Assembly: GCA_944381395.1 (NCBI GenBank)
Contig: CALWKY010000007.1
Coordinates: forward strand, 1-51,491
Source: an uncultured Lachnospiraceae bacterium
GTDB taxonomy: Bacteria > Bacillota > Clostridia > Lachnospirales > Anaerotignaceae
Length of the DNA: 51,491 bases
Reading direction: 5' to 3'
A program made the position numbers and the translations under genes. Below, in pieces: positions 1 to 8,300 of this stretch (position 1 is the first letter of the stretch; each line of letters starts with the position of its first letter). A model generated the notes under the pieces. That model made no database searches and was not told where the DNA came from. It saw only the letters and a list, made by a program, of their open reading frames with translations.

Positions 1-513
1 AGGATTTCTCACCGTTTCTTCCTTTATGGAAGAATACCCTCTCACTGCACAGGCGCCTGATGCAGCATACTTCATTCTTTTGTCCATCTTTTTGCAATGT
101 GAAATTGATTCTCATTATATCGGCGCACCTCCCAATTGTCAAGGAAAGTTCTCATTTCAACTACTATGTTTATGAAAAAAAACATTTCTTTATAATTCAT
201 GATCAAAAGAGAAATACAGCTTTTTTTCAACAAGAGTTTTCTATGTTTCATACTCAAAATGTGATAAACGAGTAACAATTGTTCGATTTTTAATCATAAT
301 TTACAATGCAATGTAATTTGTTTTACAGAATAACACAAATCATGTTCTGAATAAAACAATGTTTTTCTACATTTGTAATTTTTTTTGCATAGTGAAATAT
401 TTAGAATTTGTAAAGAATGGCATGCCAAAAAATACATTCCCACATAATTCTACAAACCTAAATGAGAATAGTTGAATTTCCTAAAAAATACAATTAAAAT
501 ATCACTAAATTGG
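1..513. other. AT-rich gene-free stretch
   Basis: No reading frame here has a convincing ribosome binding site or family resemblance. The stretch from about 240 to 510 is very AT-rich with many A and T runs, as in a regulatory or spacer region. The first 60 bases may belong to the upstream region of a gene outside the window. A short element near 105-120 (TTGATTCTCATTAT) resembles half of a Fur-type box, but the match is weak. Confidence 0.5.
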
Positions 514-554
514 TTGATCTGCCAAAATGATTTTGTATCATTTTTGATACAAAA
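514..554 (+). promoter_or_regulatory. Putative promoter with overlapping operator-like inverted repeat
   Basis: TTGATC (514-519) and TATCAT (536-541) are separated by 16 bases and form a plausible sigma-A promoter for the SGNH hydrolase gene. The -10 element lies inside a perfect inverted repeat, TTTTGTATCA (531-540), four T, TGATACAAAA (545-554). A repressor bound there would cover the -10. The repeat is seen directly; the promoter and operator roles are inferred. Confidence 0.5.
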
Positions 555-561
555 CTACCCC

Positions 562-744
562 CTGTCTTCCCTCAAATGTTTCTGCATAAACATTTGAGGG
601 AAGACAGCAGGACGTTCCAGAAGATGCACCTACCCATACTGCATCCTGGAACAATGGAAAAACATACTATTTTCCATGCAGGGAATGTGGCTATGTTTTT
701 TCATAAGCAATTATTTTTGTACACGCAATTTATTTTTTGTGTAC
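562..744 (+). promoter_or_regulatory. Hairpin-rich 5' leader of the SGNH hydrolase gene
   Basis: Four inverted repeats follow one another. H1 has two perfect 20-base arms (562-581 and 588-607) around a 6-base loop. H2 pairs GTTCCAG (614-620) and GATGCA (623-628) with TGCATC (640-645) and CTGGAAC (646-652), leaving an AA bulge. H3 pairs ATGGAAAA (654-661) with TTTTCCAT (670-677). H4 pairs GTACAC (719-724) with GTGTAC (739-744). None is followed by a U-tract, so they are not terminators. They would form the leader of an RNA starting near 548. The role is unknown; mRNA stabilisation or a structured regulatory RNA are both possible. Confidence 0.55.
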
Positions 745-804
745 TACGTAATCATTCTAAATGAATACGGCAGGATTTCCTGTCGGGGAAAGGTGGGAAA
801 CATT

Positions 805-1899
805 ATGTTAGCTTTTTGGCGCTCTATCTTTTATTCCTCAGCCGCAGCCCCTATTTTCAAGACGGTTGCTGACATGCTCAATGTTACACCGCAGGTATGT
901 AAGGAATACTGTACCTCTGGTATTATGATGTATGGTACAAAATGGGCTATTATTTTCCTTGTAATTTTAGCTGCTATTATTGGCGCTATCATTTTCTTTG
1001 GCAAAAAGAAAGACAAACAGCCTTTCAAGAAAACCAGTGTAAAGGTTCTGACCGTTGTTCTGGGTGTTTTGTTAGTATTTGGCGGCACTCTGGGCGCTTC
1101 CACTTATGAACAGCTGGTTAATGTTAAGGGTCTGAAAAACGAAGGTAACTCTGATAAATATAACCCCGATCAGTACACTGTAGATCCTAACTCCCCTCTG
1201 AAGGGCAAAGTTGGTCTGTGGTTAGGTTCTTCCGTATTTGCAGGCTTTGGTTCTGACAATACTTCTCCCGCTCTGTATGTAGATGCTATGACTGGTACTT
1301 CTTCTATCATTGAAGTTAAGGGCGGTACTTTCTTGGCAACTGCTGCCGGCGAAGTCGGCGGCGGCGCAGGCGGCGGCATCAACCCTGAAGACAACTACGT
1401 TCCCAGACTGATGCTGCACGACAAAACAACTGATCCTCAGGTTGATTTCGTAGTAGTTCAGCTTTCTACCAACGACTCTAAGGGTCAGACCGAACTGGGC
1501 GAAGTGCTGGACGGCAAGTTTGAATTCGATGATTTTGATAACACTACTACTGTCGGCGCTCTGGAAGCAATCACCGCTTATGCAAGAGACACTTGGGGTG
1601 CTCGTACCATGGTAATCAGCGGTACCGAATTCCAGGATGAAATGACTTACTCCGGCGGTCAGCAGGCTCCTATCTACCTGGCTATGATCGAAGCTTGCCA
1701 CGAACTGGATGAAAAGTGGGGCGACACTTTCACTTTCGTAGACTTGTGGCACAACGAAGAAATGTATGAAAACGTTGAAACAGGCGGCGATCAGTGGAGA
1801 ATCTATATGTCTGACGCTATCCATCCTACAAAGGCTGGTTACGCAGAATGGTGGGGTCCTTACATCATCGATGCTCTGTATGAAACCTTTGGTCAATAA
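805..1899 (+). CDS. Membrane-anchored SGNH/GDSL-type hydrolase
   Basis: This 364-residue protein is probably an esterase or lipase-like hydrolase of the SGNH superfamily acting outside the membrane; its substrate is unknown. Two hydrophobic segments lie near the N-terminus (about residues 50-70 and 80-102), separated by a lysine-rich stretch. The catalytic blocks are visible: LGSSVFAG with the nucleophile serine, QLSTND (block III Asn) and DAIHPT (block V Asp/His). The ATG at 805 is preceded by a weak AAAGGTGGG at 789-797; the frame stays open further upstream, but that part overlaps the leader hairpins. Codon use is strongly biased in the same direction as pflB, which suggests high expression. 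A terminator follows. The family is secure, the exact start and substrate are not. Confidence 0.8.
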   Translation: MLAFWRSIFYSSAAAPIFKTVADMLNVTPQVCKEYCTSGIMMYGTKWAIIFLVILAAIIGAIIFFGKKKDKQPFKKTSVKVLTVVLGVLLVFGGTLGASTYEQLVNVKGLKNEGNSDKYNPDQYTVDPNSPLKGKVGLWLGSSVFAGFGSDNTSPALYVDAMTGTSSIIEVKGGTFLATAAGEVGGGAGGGINPEDNYVPRLMLHDKTTDPQVDFVVVQLSTNDSKGQTELGEVLDGKFEFDDFDNTTTVGALEAITAYARDTWGARTMVISGTEFQDEMTYSGGQQAPIYLAMIEACHELDEKWGDTFTFVDLWHNEEMYENVETGGDQWRIYMSDAIHPTKAGYAEWWGPYIIDALYETFGQ

Positions 1900-1960
1900 G
1901 CAAAGAAAAATTTTCTGACATAGTTGTCTTAATCTATTTGCTATTTGAGATGAATGCAGA

Positions 1961-1997
1961 AAGAACCTATCTTGTTTTCACAAGATAGGTTCTTTTC
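1961..1997. terminator. Bidirectional intrinsic terminator
   Basis: A perfect 15-base inverted repeat (1961-1975 and 1980-1994) with a TTTC loop is followed by a T-rich tail on the plus strand. It sits between the converging SGNH hydrolase and MocR genes and could serve both. Confidence 0.85.
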
Positions 1998-3416
1998 TTA
2001 TTTTTCTCCGCCTAACATCAGTTCTAATACATCCGCCATGCGTTTGATGCCTACTTCTAATTTATCACCGTCTACAGCCGCAAAACTTAGGCGTACATGT
2101 CCGCTTGCTCTGCCATCGCAAAAAAAACGATCCCCATCCGTAAGAATTACCTTTTTTTCCAGCATGCGCGCAGTAAAGGCTTTGGAGGAAATTTCCTCCG
2201 GTAAAGGCAGCCACAAGCACACACCCCCTTGGGGCAAAGGGATATTGCAAAAAGGGGAAAGATATTTCTTTGCCAATTTCACAGCCAAACGATACTGCCG
2301 CCCGCCATAACTGCGTATATTCGACGCATGTTCTTCCCATCCATGCTCCTGCAAAAACAGCGCCATCGCCCGCTGCAGGAAACCACTGGTGGCAATATCC
2401 GTCGTTATTTTTGCCTGACGCAGAGGCTCCTGCAGTTTCGGCGGCACCACCATCAGCCCCATACGTAATCCCGGCATCAGCACTTTAGAAAAGCTTTTGA
2501 TATAAATCACCCGGTTGCGAAAATCGAAAGCTTTCAGCGGCACAATAGGATCTTTTCCATAATGGAAGTCGTAAAAATCATCTTCTTCTAAAATAATGAA
2601 GTCATACGTTTCCGCCAGCTCCAGCAAACGCCGTTTTTTTTCTAAGCTGTAAGATATGCCAGTGGGTGTTTGGAAGTACCCCATCATATATAACAATTTG
2701 GGATGGTACAGCTTCAGCATATTTTCCAGCATATTCAAGTCCATGCCGTCTTTTTCCAAAGGAATCTCCACCAGTCTGGCGCCTCTGGAAAGAAATGCGC
2801 CTGCCGCGCCGTAGAAGGTAGGTGTTTCCAGAAATACCACATCCCCCAAAGAAATCATAGCCTTTGCCGCAATATCTACGCCCTGCTGCGCACCAGAAAT
2901 GATCTGTACCTGTTTGGGAGAAGTCTGAATGCCAAAAGCAGATAAATACGTACAAAGAGACTGGCGCAAAGGAAAGTATCCCATACTTTCTGTATAGCGG
3001 AATGCCGCTCCTCTTTCCTTTTCCAGCACTTGGCGGAATGCTTCCTGAAAAGCTTCCACAGGAAATAAATCCGCGGGCAGTGCCGTATCATCCAAGCGTA
3101 TGGCATCGGCAGGATATGCCATTTCTTCCGTTCCAAAAGAAATGGTTTCCAAAGGCATTTGCTGCTGTTCCACCGGCAAAGGTGATACAAAAGTACCGCT
3201 TCCCACATGAGAATATACCAGCTTACGCTGTTCCAAATGGCGGTATGCAGAAACGATAGTTCCATTTGTGACACCATATGTCTTCGCCAATGTGCGGATC
3301 GGCGGCAGCTTCTCATTGGGTTTCAGTTTGCCTTGTAAAATTAAAGCTCCAATCCCCTCTGCCAAGCACAGATAGCGGGGCACTTCTTCTTTCAATGGAA
3401 TGGAAAATAAATCCAT
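1998..3416 (-). CDS. MocR-type regulator: GntR HTH fused to class I aminotransferase
   Basis: This 472-residue protein has an N-terminal winged helix of the GntR family (about residues 10-80, with LPPIRTLAKTYGV and HVGSGTFV). A long PLP-dependent fold-type I aminotransferase domain follows, with the PLP lysine in SFSKVLMPGLR. That is the MocR/PdxR layout, a transcription factor that senses PLP or an amine. The ATG at 3416 has a good AAGGAG upstream; the open frame further 5' reads through the promoter region and was not used. The gene lies 97 bp downstream of the MATE gene on the same strand. MocR proteins often control an adjacent gene, so the MATE or SGNH genes are candidate targets, which is inference. 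Confidence 0.88.
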   Translation of the reverse strand: MDLFSIPLKEEVPRYLCLAEGIGALILQGKLKPNEKLPPIRTLAKTYGVTNGTIVSAYRHLEQRKLVYSHVGSGTFVSPLPVEQQQMPLETISFGTEEMAYPADAIRLDDTALPADLFPVEAFQEAFRQVLEKERGAAFRYTESMGYFPLRQSLCTYLSAFGIQTSPKQVQIISGAQQGVDIAAKAMISLGDVVFLETPTFYGAAGAFLSRGARLVEIPLEKDGMDLNMLENMLKLYHPKLLYMMGYFQTPTGISYSLEKKRRLLELAETYDFIILEEDDFYDFHYGKDPIVPLKAFDFRNRVIYIKSFSKVLMPGLRMGLMVVPPKLQEPLRQAKITTDIATSGFLQRAMALFLQEHGWEEHASNIRSYGGRQYRLAVKLAKKYLSPFCNIPLPQGGVCLWLPLPEEISSKAFTARMLEKKVILTDGDRFFCDGRASGHVRLSFAAVDGDKLEVGIKRMADVLELMLGGEK

Positions 3417-3481
3417 AGCTCCCTTTCGCTCCTTTCTTACGGTACATGATCCGGCGGGAAAGATTTTTGCATATTGTACCC

Positions 3482-3497
3482 ATACAATAAATTGTAT
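3482..3497. promoter_or_regulatory. Palindrome in front of the MocR gene
   Basis: ATACAAT, AA, ATTGTAT is a perfect 7-2-7 palindrome in the short gap between the MATE gene and the MocR start. It is a candidate autoregulatory operator. The adjoining TTGTATCA (3492-3499) also occurs in the inverted repeat in front of the SGNH gene (533-540). Confidence 0.4.
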
Positions 3498-3513
3498 CAA
3501 AAACAATTTCCTC

Positions 3514-4854
3514 TTACAATTCATTTTCTGAAAAAGATAATTGCTTTGTATAACGGATCATCCTGTCAACGGCATAGACAGCAACGATGAGTTCAGTAAT
3601 TGGCATAGCAAACCAAAGGGCGTCTGCCCCTGCTGCGTAAGGCAGCATCATGATCAAAATACCGCTCACAAGACAGCCTCTGGAAACAGATACCACAAAG
3701 GCCGCATTAGGTTTCATCAGCGCTTGGAAATAGTATGTGGAGAAAATATTGATAGGCAGCAAAACAAAAGAAAGGCTATAGCTTCGAATAATGGCAGGCG
3801 CGATTTCCAATATTTCCTCTGTTGGTTTCATAAAAATCGTAATATAAAGGTTCGGGCAAGCCAAGCTGAGGGTTGTCCAAAATATGCTGAATACCGCAGC
3901 CGTATACAGCGCGTACCGCAAAACCTCTTGAATTCTCTGCCACTGTTTTGCGCCCAGATTAGTGGATATAATGGGCTGAGACGCCTGCCCCACACTGTAA
4001 GCGCAGCACTGGACAAACGTACTCACATTTACGATGGGACCATATACCGCCAAAGCATTGGTACCCAAATACCGCATAATCTGCCGGTTGAAAAGCACTG
4101 TTAAAATACCCATGGCAACATCAATAAAGAAGGTGGAAAAACCTGTGATACAAATCTCTTTTAGTTTGCACAAAACTTCCGTAGGTTTTTGAAGCGCCAG
4201 CGTATTTTTCTTTGACCGAAAATGTGCCAGCATGACAAAAAAGGAAAGCACAGAGCCTATTGCAGTGGCAAGCCCCGCGCCGTATATGCCCAAATCAAAC
4301 ACAAACACAAACAGATAATCTCCAGCGATATTAAAAAGCCCGCCAGCCAAAACACCGGCTGTTGCCAATACTGGATTTCCATCATTCCTTAAAAACGCAG
4401 CCAAAACCTGATTAAACAGAAACAGGGGGACCACTGCCTGAATGGGCTCCAAATAAGTTTGTGCCAGCGGCAGCAAATTTTCGTCCGCCCCAAAAAACAG
4501 AAGAATTGGTTCTTCCCAAAATAAAATGGATATCCAAACTATAATGGACAGCACAACAGCGCCTATAACCGCGACGGTGAAGTATTCATTTTCATTTGCG
4601 CCTGTCCGTCCGTCTTTTCCCCGCAGCATGCTGAAAATAACGGATCCGCCAATTCCCATCAGTAAACCAAGGCTGTATATAATATTCCAGATGGGCGCGA
4701 CGACCGCTAAAGCGGCAGTGCCGTCAGGTCCTTGATACTGTCCTACGGCCGCCATATCCACAACAGAATAAATGGATGTAATTAAGGCACTCCCGAAAGC
4801 GGCAGATAAATACTTGAAATAAATGGATCGGATTTTTCCGGTCAGCAGATACAT
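3514..4854 (-). CDS. MATE family efflux transporter
   Basis: This 446-residue polytopic membrane protein has about twelve hydrophobic segments in two similar halves. Its N-terminus (YFKYLSAAFGSALITSIYSV) and the QGPDGTAALAVVAPI region match the clostridial MATE multidrug/cation antiporter family, which exports drugs or metabolites using a Na+ or H+ gradient. The ATG at 4854 has a strong GGAGGG 7 bases upstream. The gene is preceded by its own promoter and an attenuator-like leader, suggesting ligand-controlled expression. The substrate cannot be read from the sequence. Confidence 0.88.
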   Translation of the reverse strand: MYLLTGKIRSIYFKYLSAAFGSALITSIYSVVDMAAVGQYQGPDGTAALAVVAPIWNIIYSLGLLMGIGGSVIFSMLRGKDGRTGANENEYFTVAVIGAVVLSIIVWISILFWEEPILLFFGADENLLPLAQTYLEPIQAVVPLFLFNQVLAAFLRNDGNPVLATAGVLAGGLFNIAGDYLFVFVFDLGIYGAGLATAIGSVLSFFVMLAHFRSKKNTLALQKPTEVLCKLKEICITGFSTFFIDVAMGILTVLFNRQIMRYLGTNALAVYGPIVNVSTFVQCCAYSVGQASQPIISTNLGAKQWQRIQEVLRYALYTAAVFSIFWTTLSLACPNLYITIFMKPTEEILEIAPAIIRSYSLSFVLLPINIFSTYYFQALMKPNAAFVVSVSRGCLVSGILIMMLPYAAGADALWFAMPITELIVAVYAVDRMIRYTKQLSFSENEL

Positions 4855-4868
4855 TTCTTTCCCTCCTG

Positions 4869-4929
4869 AAAAATAAAAAGCCAGATAAGAAAAACCGGAC
4901 TCAAAGCAGCATGCTTATCCGGCGCTCTT
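4869..4929 (-). promoter_or_regulatory. Attenuator: intrinsic terminator directly before the MATE ribosome binding site
   Basis: On the minus strand GCCGGATAAG (4923-4914) pairs with CTTATCTGGC (4889-4880), and the U-rich tail at 4879-4869 runs straight into the ribosome binding site. A second stem just upstream, GGCG-(G)-CTTTT (4945-4936) with AAGAGCGCC (4929-4921), uses the same GCC at 4921-4923 as the terminator's 5' arm. The two folds therefore exclude each other, as in a riboswitch expression platform. I could not match the leader to a named riboswitch class. Confidence 0.6.
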
Positions 4930-5012
4930 ATATGGAAAAGCCGCCTACGCAAAACTGTCTGTTCGGTATCCTATCCAGTCCTATGCCTACGATGATCAGT
5001 CCCTTGATAAAC

Positions 5013-5048
5013 AAACCACAGTCTATCAAAGCACTGTTTCCATGTCAA
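5013..5048 (-). promoter_or_regulatory. Promoter of the MATE transcript
   Basis: On the minus strand TTGACA (5048-5043) is followed after 17 bases by TAGACT (5025-5020), giving a predicted start near 5013 and a leader of about 158 nt before the MATE ATG. Confidence 0.65.
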
Positions 5049-5298
5049 GCTTTAGAATACGGTTCCTTTCACTTATACAAAAGAAAGAGCAATCCCCTCA
5101 TCTGGTCTTTGCTTTTTTACAGCGCCGCATATTGTTCCATAAAAAACTTTGTATCTTTGTTCTGTTTTTTTCTTTCTGCCATATATTTTCCCGGAAGAAA
5201 ATTTTTTTCTATTTTGATTTTCCCAAATTTATTCTGTATCTGTAAGCTTTTCAAAGAATACCTGAATAGAGATAACATTGTATTTTTGCAGAGAGTTC
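5049..5298. other. Intergenic region without a supported gene
   Basis: This is T-rich sequence between the divergent MATE and rnf transcription units. Short open frames run through it but have no ribosome binding site and encode Phe/Ser-rich, low-complexity peptides. Nothing else is recognisable. Confidence 0.5.
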
Positions 5299-5378
5299 TT
5301 GAGAAAACATTTTATTTATTATAAAATAGGGATGAGACACGAATTTTGAACGCACCCGCATTTATTTTTTCTGCGGGT
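5299..5378 (+). promoter_or_regulatory. rnf operon promoter and leader hairpin
   Basis: TTGAGA (5299-5304), 17 bases, TAAAAT (5322-5327) is a good sigma-A promoter. It is followed by a hairpin ACCCGCA (5354-5360)/TGCGGGT (5372-5378) in the predicted leader. There is no U-tract after the hairpin. The rnfC ribosome binding site lies about 50 bases further on. Confidence 0.6.
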
Positions 5379-5441
5379 TATTGTAATGTACTGATACTAT
5401 TTTATATTCTCTCATAGAGAGAACGAAAAGGGGTAATGATT

Positions 5442-6764
5442 ATGTTGGCAGTGACATTTAAAAGAGGTGTGCACCCGCCGGATCACAAGGAAATGGCAGC
5501 GGATGTACCCATCCAAAAGCTGGAAGCAAAAGAAGGCATGGAACTGATTTTCCCCCTCTCCCAGCACATTGGTCCCCCCTGCGCACCACTGGTAAACGTA
5601 GGAGATGAAGTAGTCATCGGGCAAAAAATTGCGGATAGCCAGGCACGGCTGACCAGCCCTATTTTTGCCTCTATTTCTGGGAAAGTGACCGCCATCGGTC
5701 CTGCAGCAGCGCCCAATGGCGCACAAGTGCAGGCAATTTTTATTACAGCAGACGGGAAAAATACCACTTTGCCCTTTACCGGTCTTTCTGCCCAAGAGCA
5801 GGCTTCACCTCAAAAAATATTGGAGGCAGTTCATCAGGCAGGTATTGTGGGTATGGGCGGCGCCGGGTTCCCGGCACAGGTAAAATTCTCTCCGCCGCCT
5901 ACTGACACCATTGATACCGTTATTTTAAACGGTGCAGAATGTGAGCCTTATCTGACATGCGACTACCGGCTGATGTTGGAAGATCCCAGAACCATTATAA
6001 AAGGTCTGGAATGTATGCTGCAGCTGTTTCCCGCTGCCAAAGGCATAATCGGTATTGAATGCAATAAGCCAAAAGCCATTGAATCCATGATGAAAGCCTG
6101 TGAGGGTATGCAGCGGATTACAGTGCAGCCCTTACAGACCAAATACCCTCAAGGCGGTGAAAAACAACTGATTTACGCCTTGACCAAACGGGAAGTCCCT
6201 TCCGGCGGACTGCCCAGCAATGTAGGCTGCATAGTCAGCAACGCAGCTACCGCCAGAGCCATTGGGATAGCCGTGGCACAGGGAACACCATTGATTCGCC
6301 GCGTTGTTACCCTAAGCGGCAGCGCAATGAACCACTGTGGCAACTATGATGTACCTCTTGGTATGAAACTTTCCGATGTGGTGGAACTGGCAGGCGGTTT
6401 TTCTGAAACAGATCCGCCCAAAAAGCTCATTAGCGGCGGTCCTATGATGGGTAATGCCATCTTTGATCTTTCCGCGCCGGTTACCAAAGCATGTTCCGGT
6501 TTGGTAGCGTTCAATGAGGCAGATGCCGCATTGCCCGCAGAGCAGAACTGTATCCGCTGCGGCAAATGTATTGAGGCTTGTCCCATGGGTCTGATGCCCA
6601 CCACCTTAAGCAAACTAGCACGAAAAGGGGATTTGGAAGGCTTTGTAGCCAACCACGGCTTAGACTGCATTGAGTGCGGCTGTTGCTCCTTTGCCTGCCC
6701 GGCAAAGCGTTATCTGGCACAGTCCATTCGTGCGGCAAAACACTCACCCCATTTGAAGCGCTGA
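5442..6764 (+). CDS. rnfC: Rnf complex subunit RnfC
   Basis: RnfC is the peripheral NADH/flavin and iron-sulfur subunit of the ion-pumping ferredoxin:NAD+ oxidoreductase. The start FKRGVHPPDHK is the family hallmark, and MGGAGFPAQVKF is the NuoF-like nucleotide-binding region. Two 4Fe-4S motifs close the protein: CIRCGKCIEACP and CIECGCCSFACP. ATG codons stand at 5436 and 5442; AAAAGGGG at 5426-5433 is 8 bases from the second, so 5442 is preferred (440 aa). The C-terminus is short compared with the long repeat-rich tail of gammaproteobacterial RnfC. It is first of six genes in the order C-D-G-E-A-B typical of Clostridia. Confidence 0.96.
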   Translation: MLAVTFKRGVHPPDHKEMAADVPIQKLEAKEGMELIFPLSQHIGPPCAPLVNVGDEVVIGQKIADSQARLTSPIFASISGKVTAIGPAAAPNGAQVQAIFITADGKNTTLPFTGLSAQEQASPQKILEAVHQAGIVGMGGAGFPAQVKFSPPPTDTIDTVILNGAECEPYLTCDYRLMLEDPRTIIKGLECMLQLFPAAKGIIGIECNKPKAIESMMKACEGMQRITVQPLQTKYPQGGEKQLIYALTKREVPSGGLPSNVGCIVSNAATARAIGIAVAQGTPLIRRVVTLSGSAMNHCGNYDVPLGMKLSDVVELAGGFSETDPPKKLISGGPMMGNAIFDLSAPVTKACSGLVAFNEADAALPAEQNCIRCGKCIEACPMGLMPTTLSKLARKGDLEGFVANHGLDCIECGCCSFACPAKRYLAQSIRAAKHSPHLKR

Positions 6765-6788
6765 GTGAAAGGAGGTTTTGGATTACAT

Positions 6789-7760
6789 ATGGACAGACAA
6801 ATAATTTCTTCTACACCTCATGTGCGCTCCAAAGACACGGTACAAAGCGTCATGCGGGATGTGGTAATTGCTCTTTGCCCCGCAGCTTTTATGGGCATCT
6901 ATCACTACGGTGCCCATGCGCTGTTATTGATGGCAGTTTCTATTGCCACTGCCATGTTCAGCGAATGGGCTTACGAAAAAGCATTGCAGAAACCGTCCAC
7001 TTTAAGTGATTGCAGTGCCATCATCACAGGGCTTTTGCTGGCAATGAACCTGCCCCCTGCCGCACCCTTATGGATGGCAGCAGTAGGCAGTGTATTTGCC
7101 ATAGTCATGGTAAAAATGCTCTTTGGCGGCTTAGGGCAGAACTTTATGAATCCGGCGCTGGCAGGCAGAGCCTTTCTGCTGGCTTCCTACCCTGTGGAAA
7201 TGACCAGCTGGACCAGTGCTTCCCCCTTTGGCTTGGACGCTGTATCCACCGCAACACCTTTGGCTTCTTTGAAGCAGGGTGTCCTGCCCGATGCAACGAT
7301 GTTGGATCTTTTAACAGGTAACATTGGCGGCTGTTTGGGTGAAACCTGCGCCATTGCGCTGCTTATTGGCGCCGCATACTTACTTTATAAAAAAGTCATT
7401 ACCTGGCGGATTCCCGCATTTTATATCGGCACTGTATTTATCTTGACTGCAATCTTAGGCAGAACCGGCGAAAGCGGTACTTTACATGTACCCCTTTACG
7501 AAATTTTATCCGGCGGACTTTTGTTAGGCGCCTTTTTCATGGCGACGGACTATGCATCCTCGCCCATGACGCCTCTGGGTCAGATCATCTATGCCATTGG
7601 ATGCGGTCTGCTGACCACTTTGATTCGTCTCTACGGCAGCTATCCCGAAGGCGTATCTTATTCTATTTTGATTATGAATCTTTGCGTTCCCCTGCTGGAC
7701 CGCTACACGGCGCCCCGTATTTTCGGCGCCAGAAAAAAAGAAAAGGGGGCGAAAGCATGA
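6789..7760 (+). CDS. rnfD: Rnf complex subunit RnfD
   Basis: RnfD is a membrane subunit that carries a covalently bound flavin. The 323-residue product is highly hydrophobic and has the STATPLASLK segment, where the threonine of an S-x-A-T motif is the expected FMN attachment site. The in-frame GTG at 6765 lies upstream of the AAAGGAGG (6768-6775), so the ATG at 6789 is the realistic start. The 3' end overlaps rnfG by ATGA, indicating translational coupling. Confidence 0.95.
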   Translation: MDRQIISSTPHVRSKDTVQSVMRDVVIALCPAAFMGIYHYGAHALLLMAVSIATAMFSEWAYEKALQKPSTLSDCSAIITGLLLAMNLPPAAPLWMAAVGSVFAIVMVKMLFGGLGQNFMNPALAGRAFLLASYPVEMTSWTSASPFGLDAVSTATPLASLKQGVLPDATMLDLLTGNIGGCLGETCAIALLIGAAYLLYKKVITWRIPAFYIGTVFILTAILGRTGESGTLHVPLYEILSGGLLLGAFFMATDYASSPMTPLGQIIYAIGCGLLTTLIRLYGSYPEGVSYSILIMNLCVPLLDRYTAPRIFGARKKEKGAKA

Positions 7761-8299
7761 GTGAATCTACCAGAGAAATCATTCACCCCATGGCAGTCCT
7801 ATTTCTGGTTGCGGCAGTGGCTGCTATGCTCTTAGGCTTCGTCTATGAAGTAACCAAAGAACCCATTGCCCAGCAGGAAGCAAAACAGCTGAAACTCTCC
7901 ATGCAGTCTGTAATGCCTTCTGCCACCGCCTTCGAAGAATTAGAAGGCGTTGCGGAAGGCAATATTACCGCGGTTTATCAATCGGATACGGATGGCTTTG
8001 TCCTTGCTGTCAACACCTTAGGTTATGGCGGCAGCATCAGTCTGCTGGTCGGCGTCAATGCAGACGGCACCACTTCCGGCGTGCGGATTCTTTCCCACTC
8101 AGAAACGCCCGGTTTGGGTGCGCGTTCTACAGAGCCAGAGTTTTATGAACAATTTGTCGGTATGACCTCCCCTGTTGCCGTAACCAAAGACGGCGGACAA
8201 GTGGAAGCCATTACGTCTGCCACAGTAACCTCCCGCGCTGTTTCCAACGGCGTAGAAGAAGCTTTGGAATGGGTTGCACAGAAAGGCGGTGCATACTAA
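7757..8299 (+). CDS. rnfG: Rnf complex subunit RnfG
   Basis: RnfG is a 180-residue protein with one N-terminal membrane anchor (VLFLVAAVAAMLLGFVY) and an FMN-binding domain outside. ITSATVTSRAV near the C-terminus holds the S/T-A-T motif whose second threonine carries FMN in characterised RnfG. GILSHSETPGLG-like sequence (RILSHSETPGLGAR) is also typical. The ATG is taken at the 4-base ATGA overlap with rnfD, and AAAGGGGG lies just upstream. Confidence 0.95.
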   Translation: MSESTREIIHPMAVLFLVAAVAAMLLGFVYEVTKEPIAQQEAKQLKLSMQSVMPSATAFEELEGVAEGNITAVYQSDTDGFVLAVNTLGYGGSISLLVGVNADGTTSGVRILSHSETPGLGARSTEPEFYEQFVGMTSPVAVTKDGGQVEAITSATVTSRAVSNGVEEALEWVAQKGGAY

Positions 8300-8300
8300 T

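Noticed and set aside
60..278. Open frames of about 70 codons on both strands near the left edge
   Set aside because: No ribosome binding site, low-complexity composition, and mirror frames on opposite strands, as expected by chance in AT-rich sequence.
4911..5324. A 137-codon open frame on the plus strand
   Set aside because: It overlaps the MATE promoter and leader on the other strand, has no ribosome binding site and encodes a Phe/Ser-rich peptide with no family likeness.
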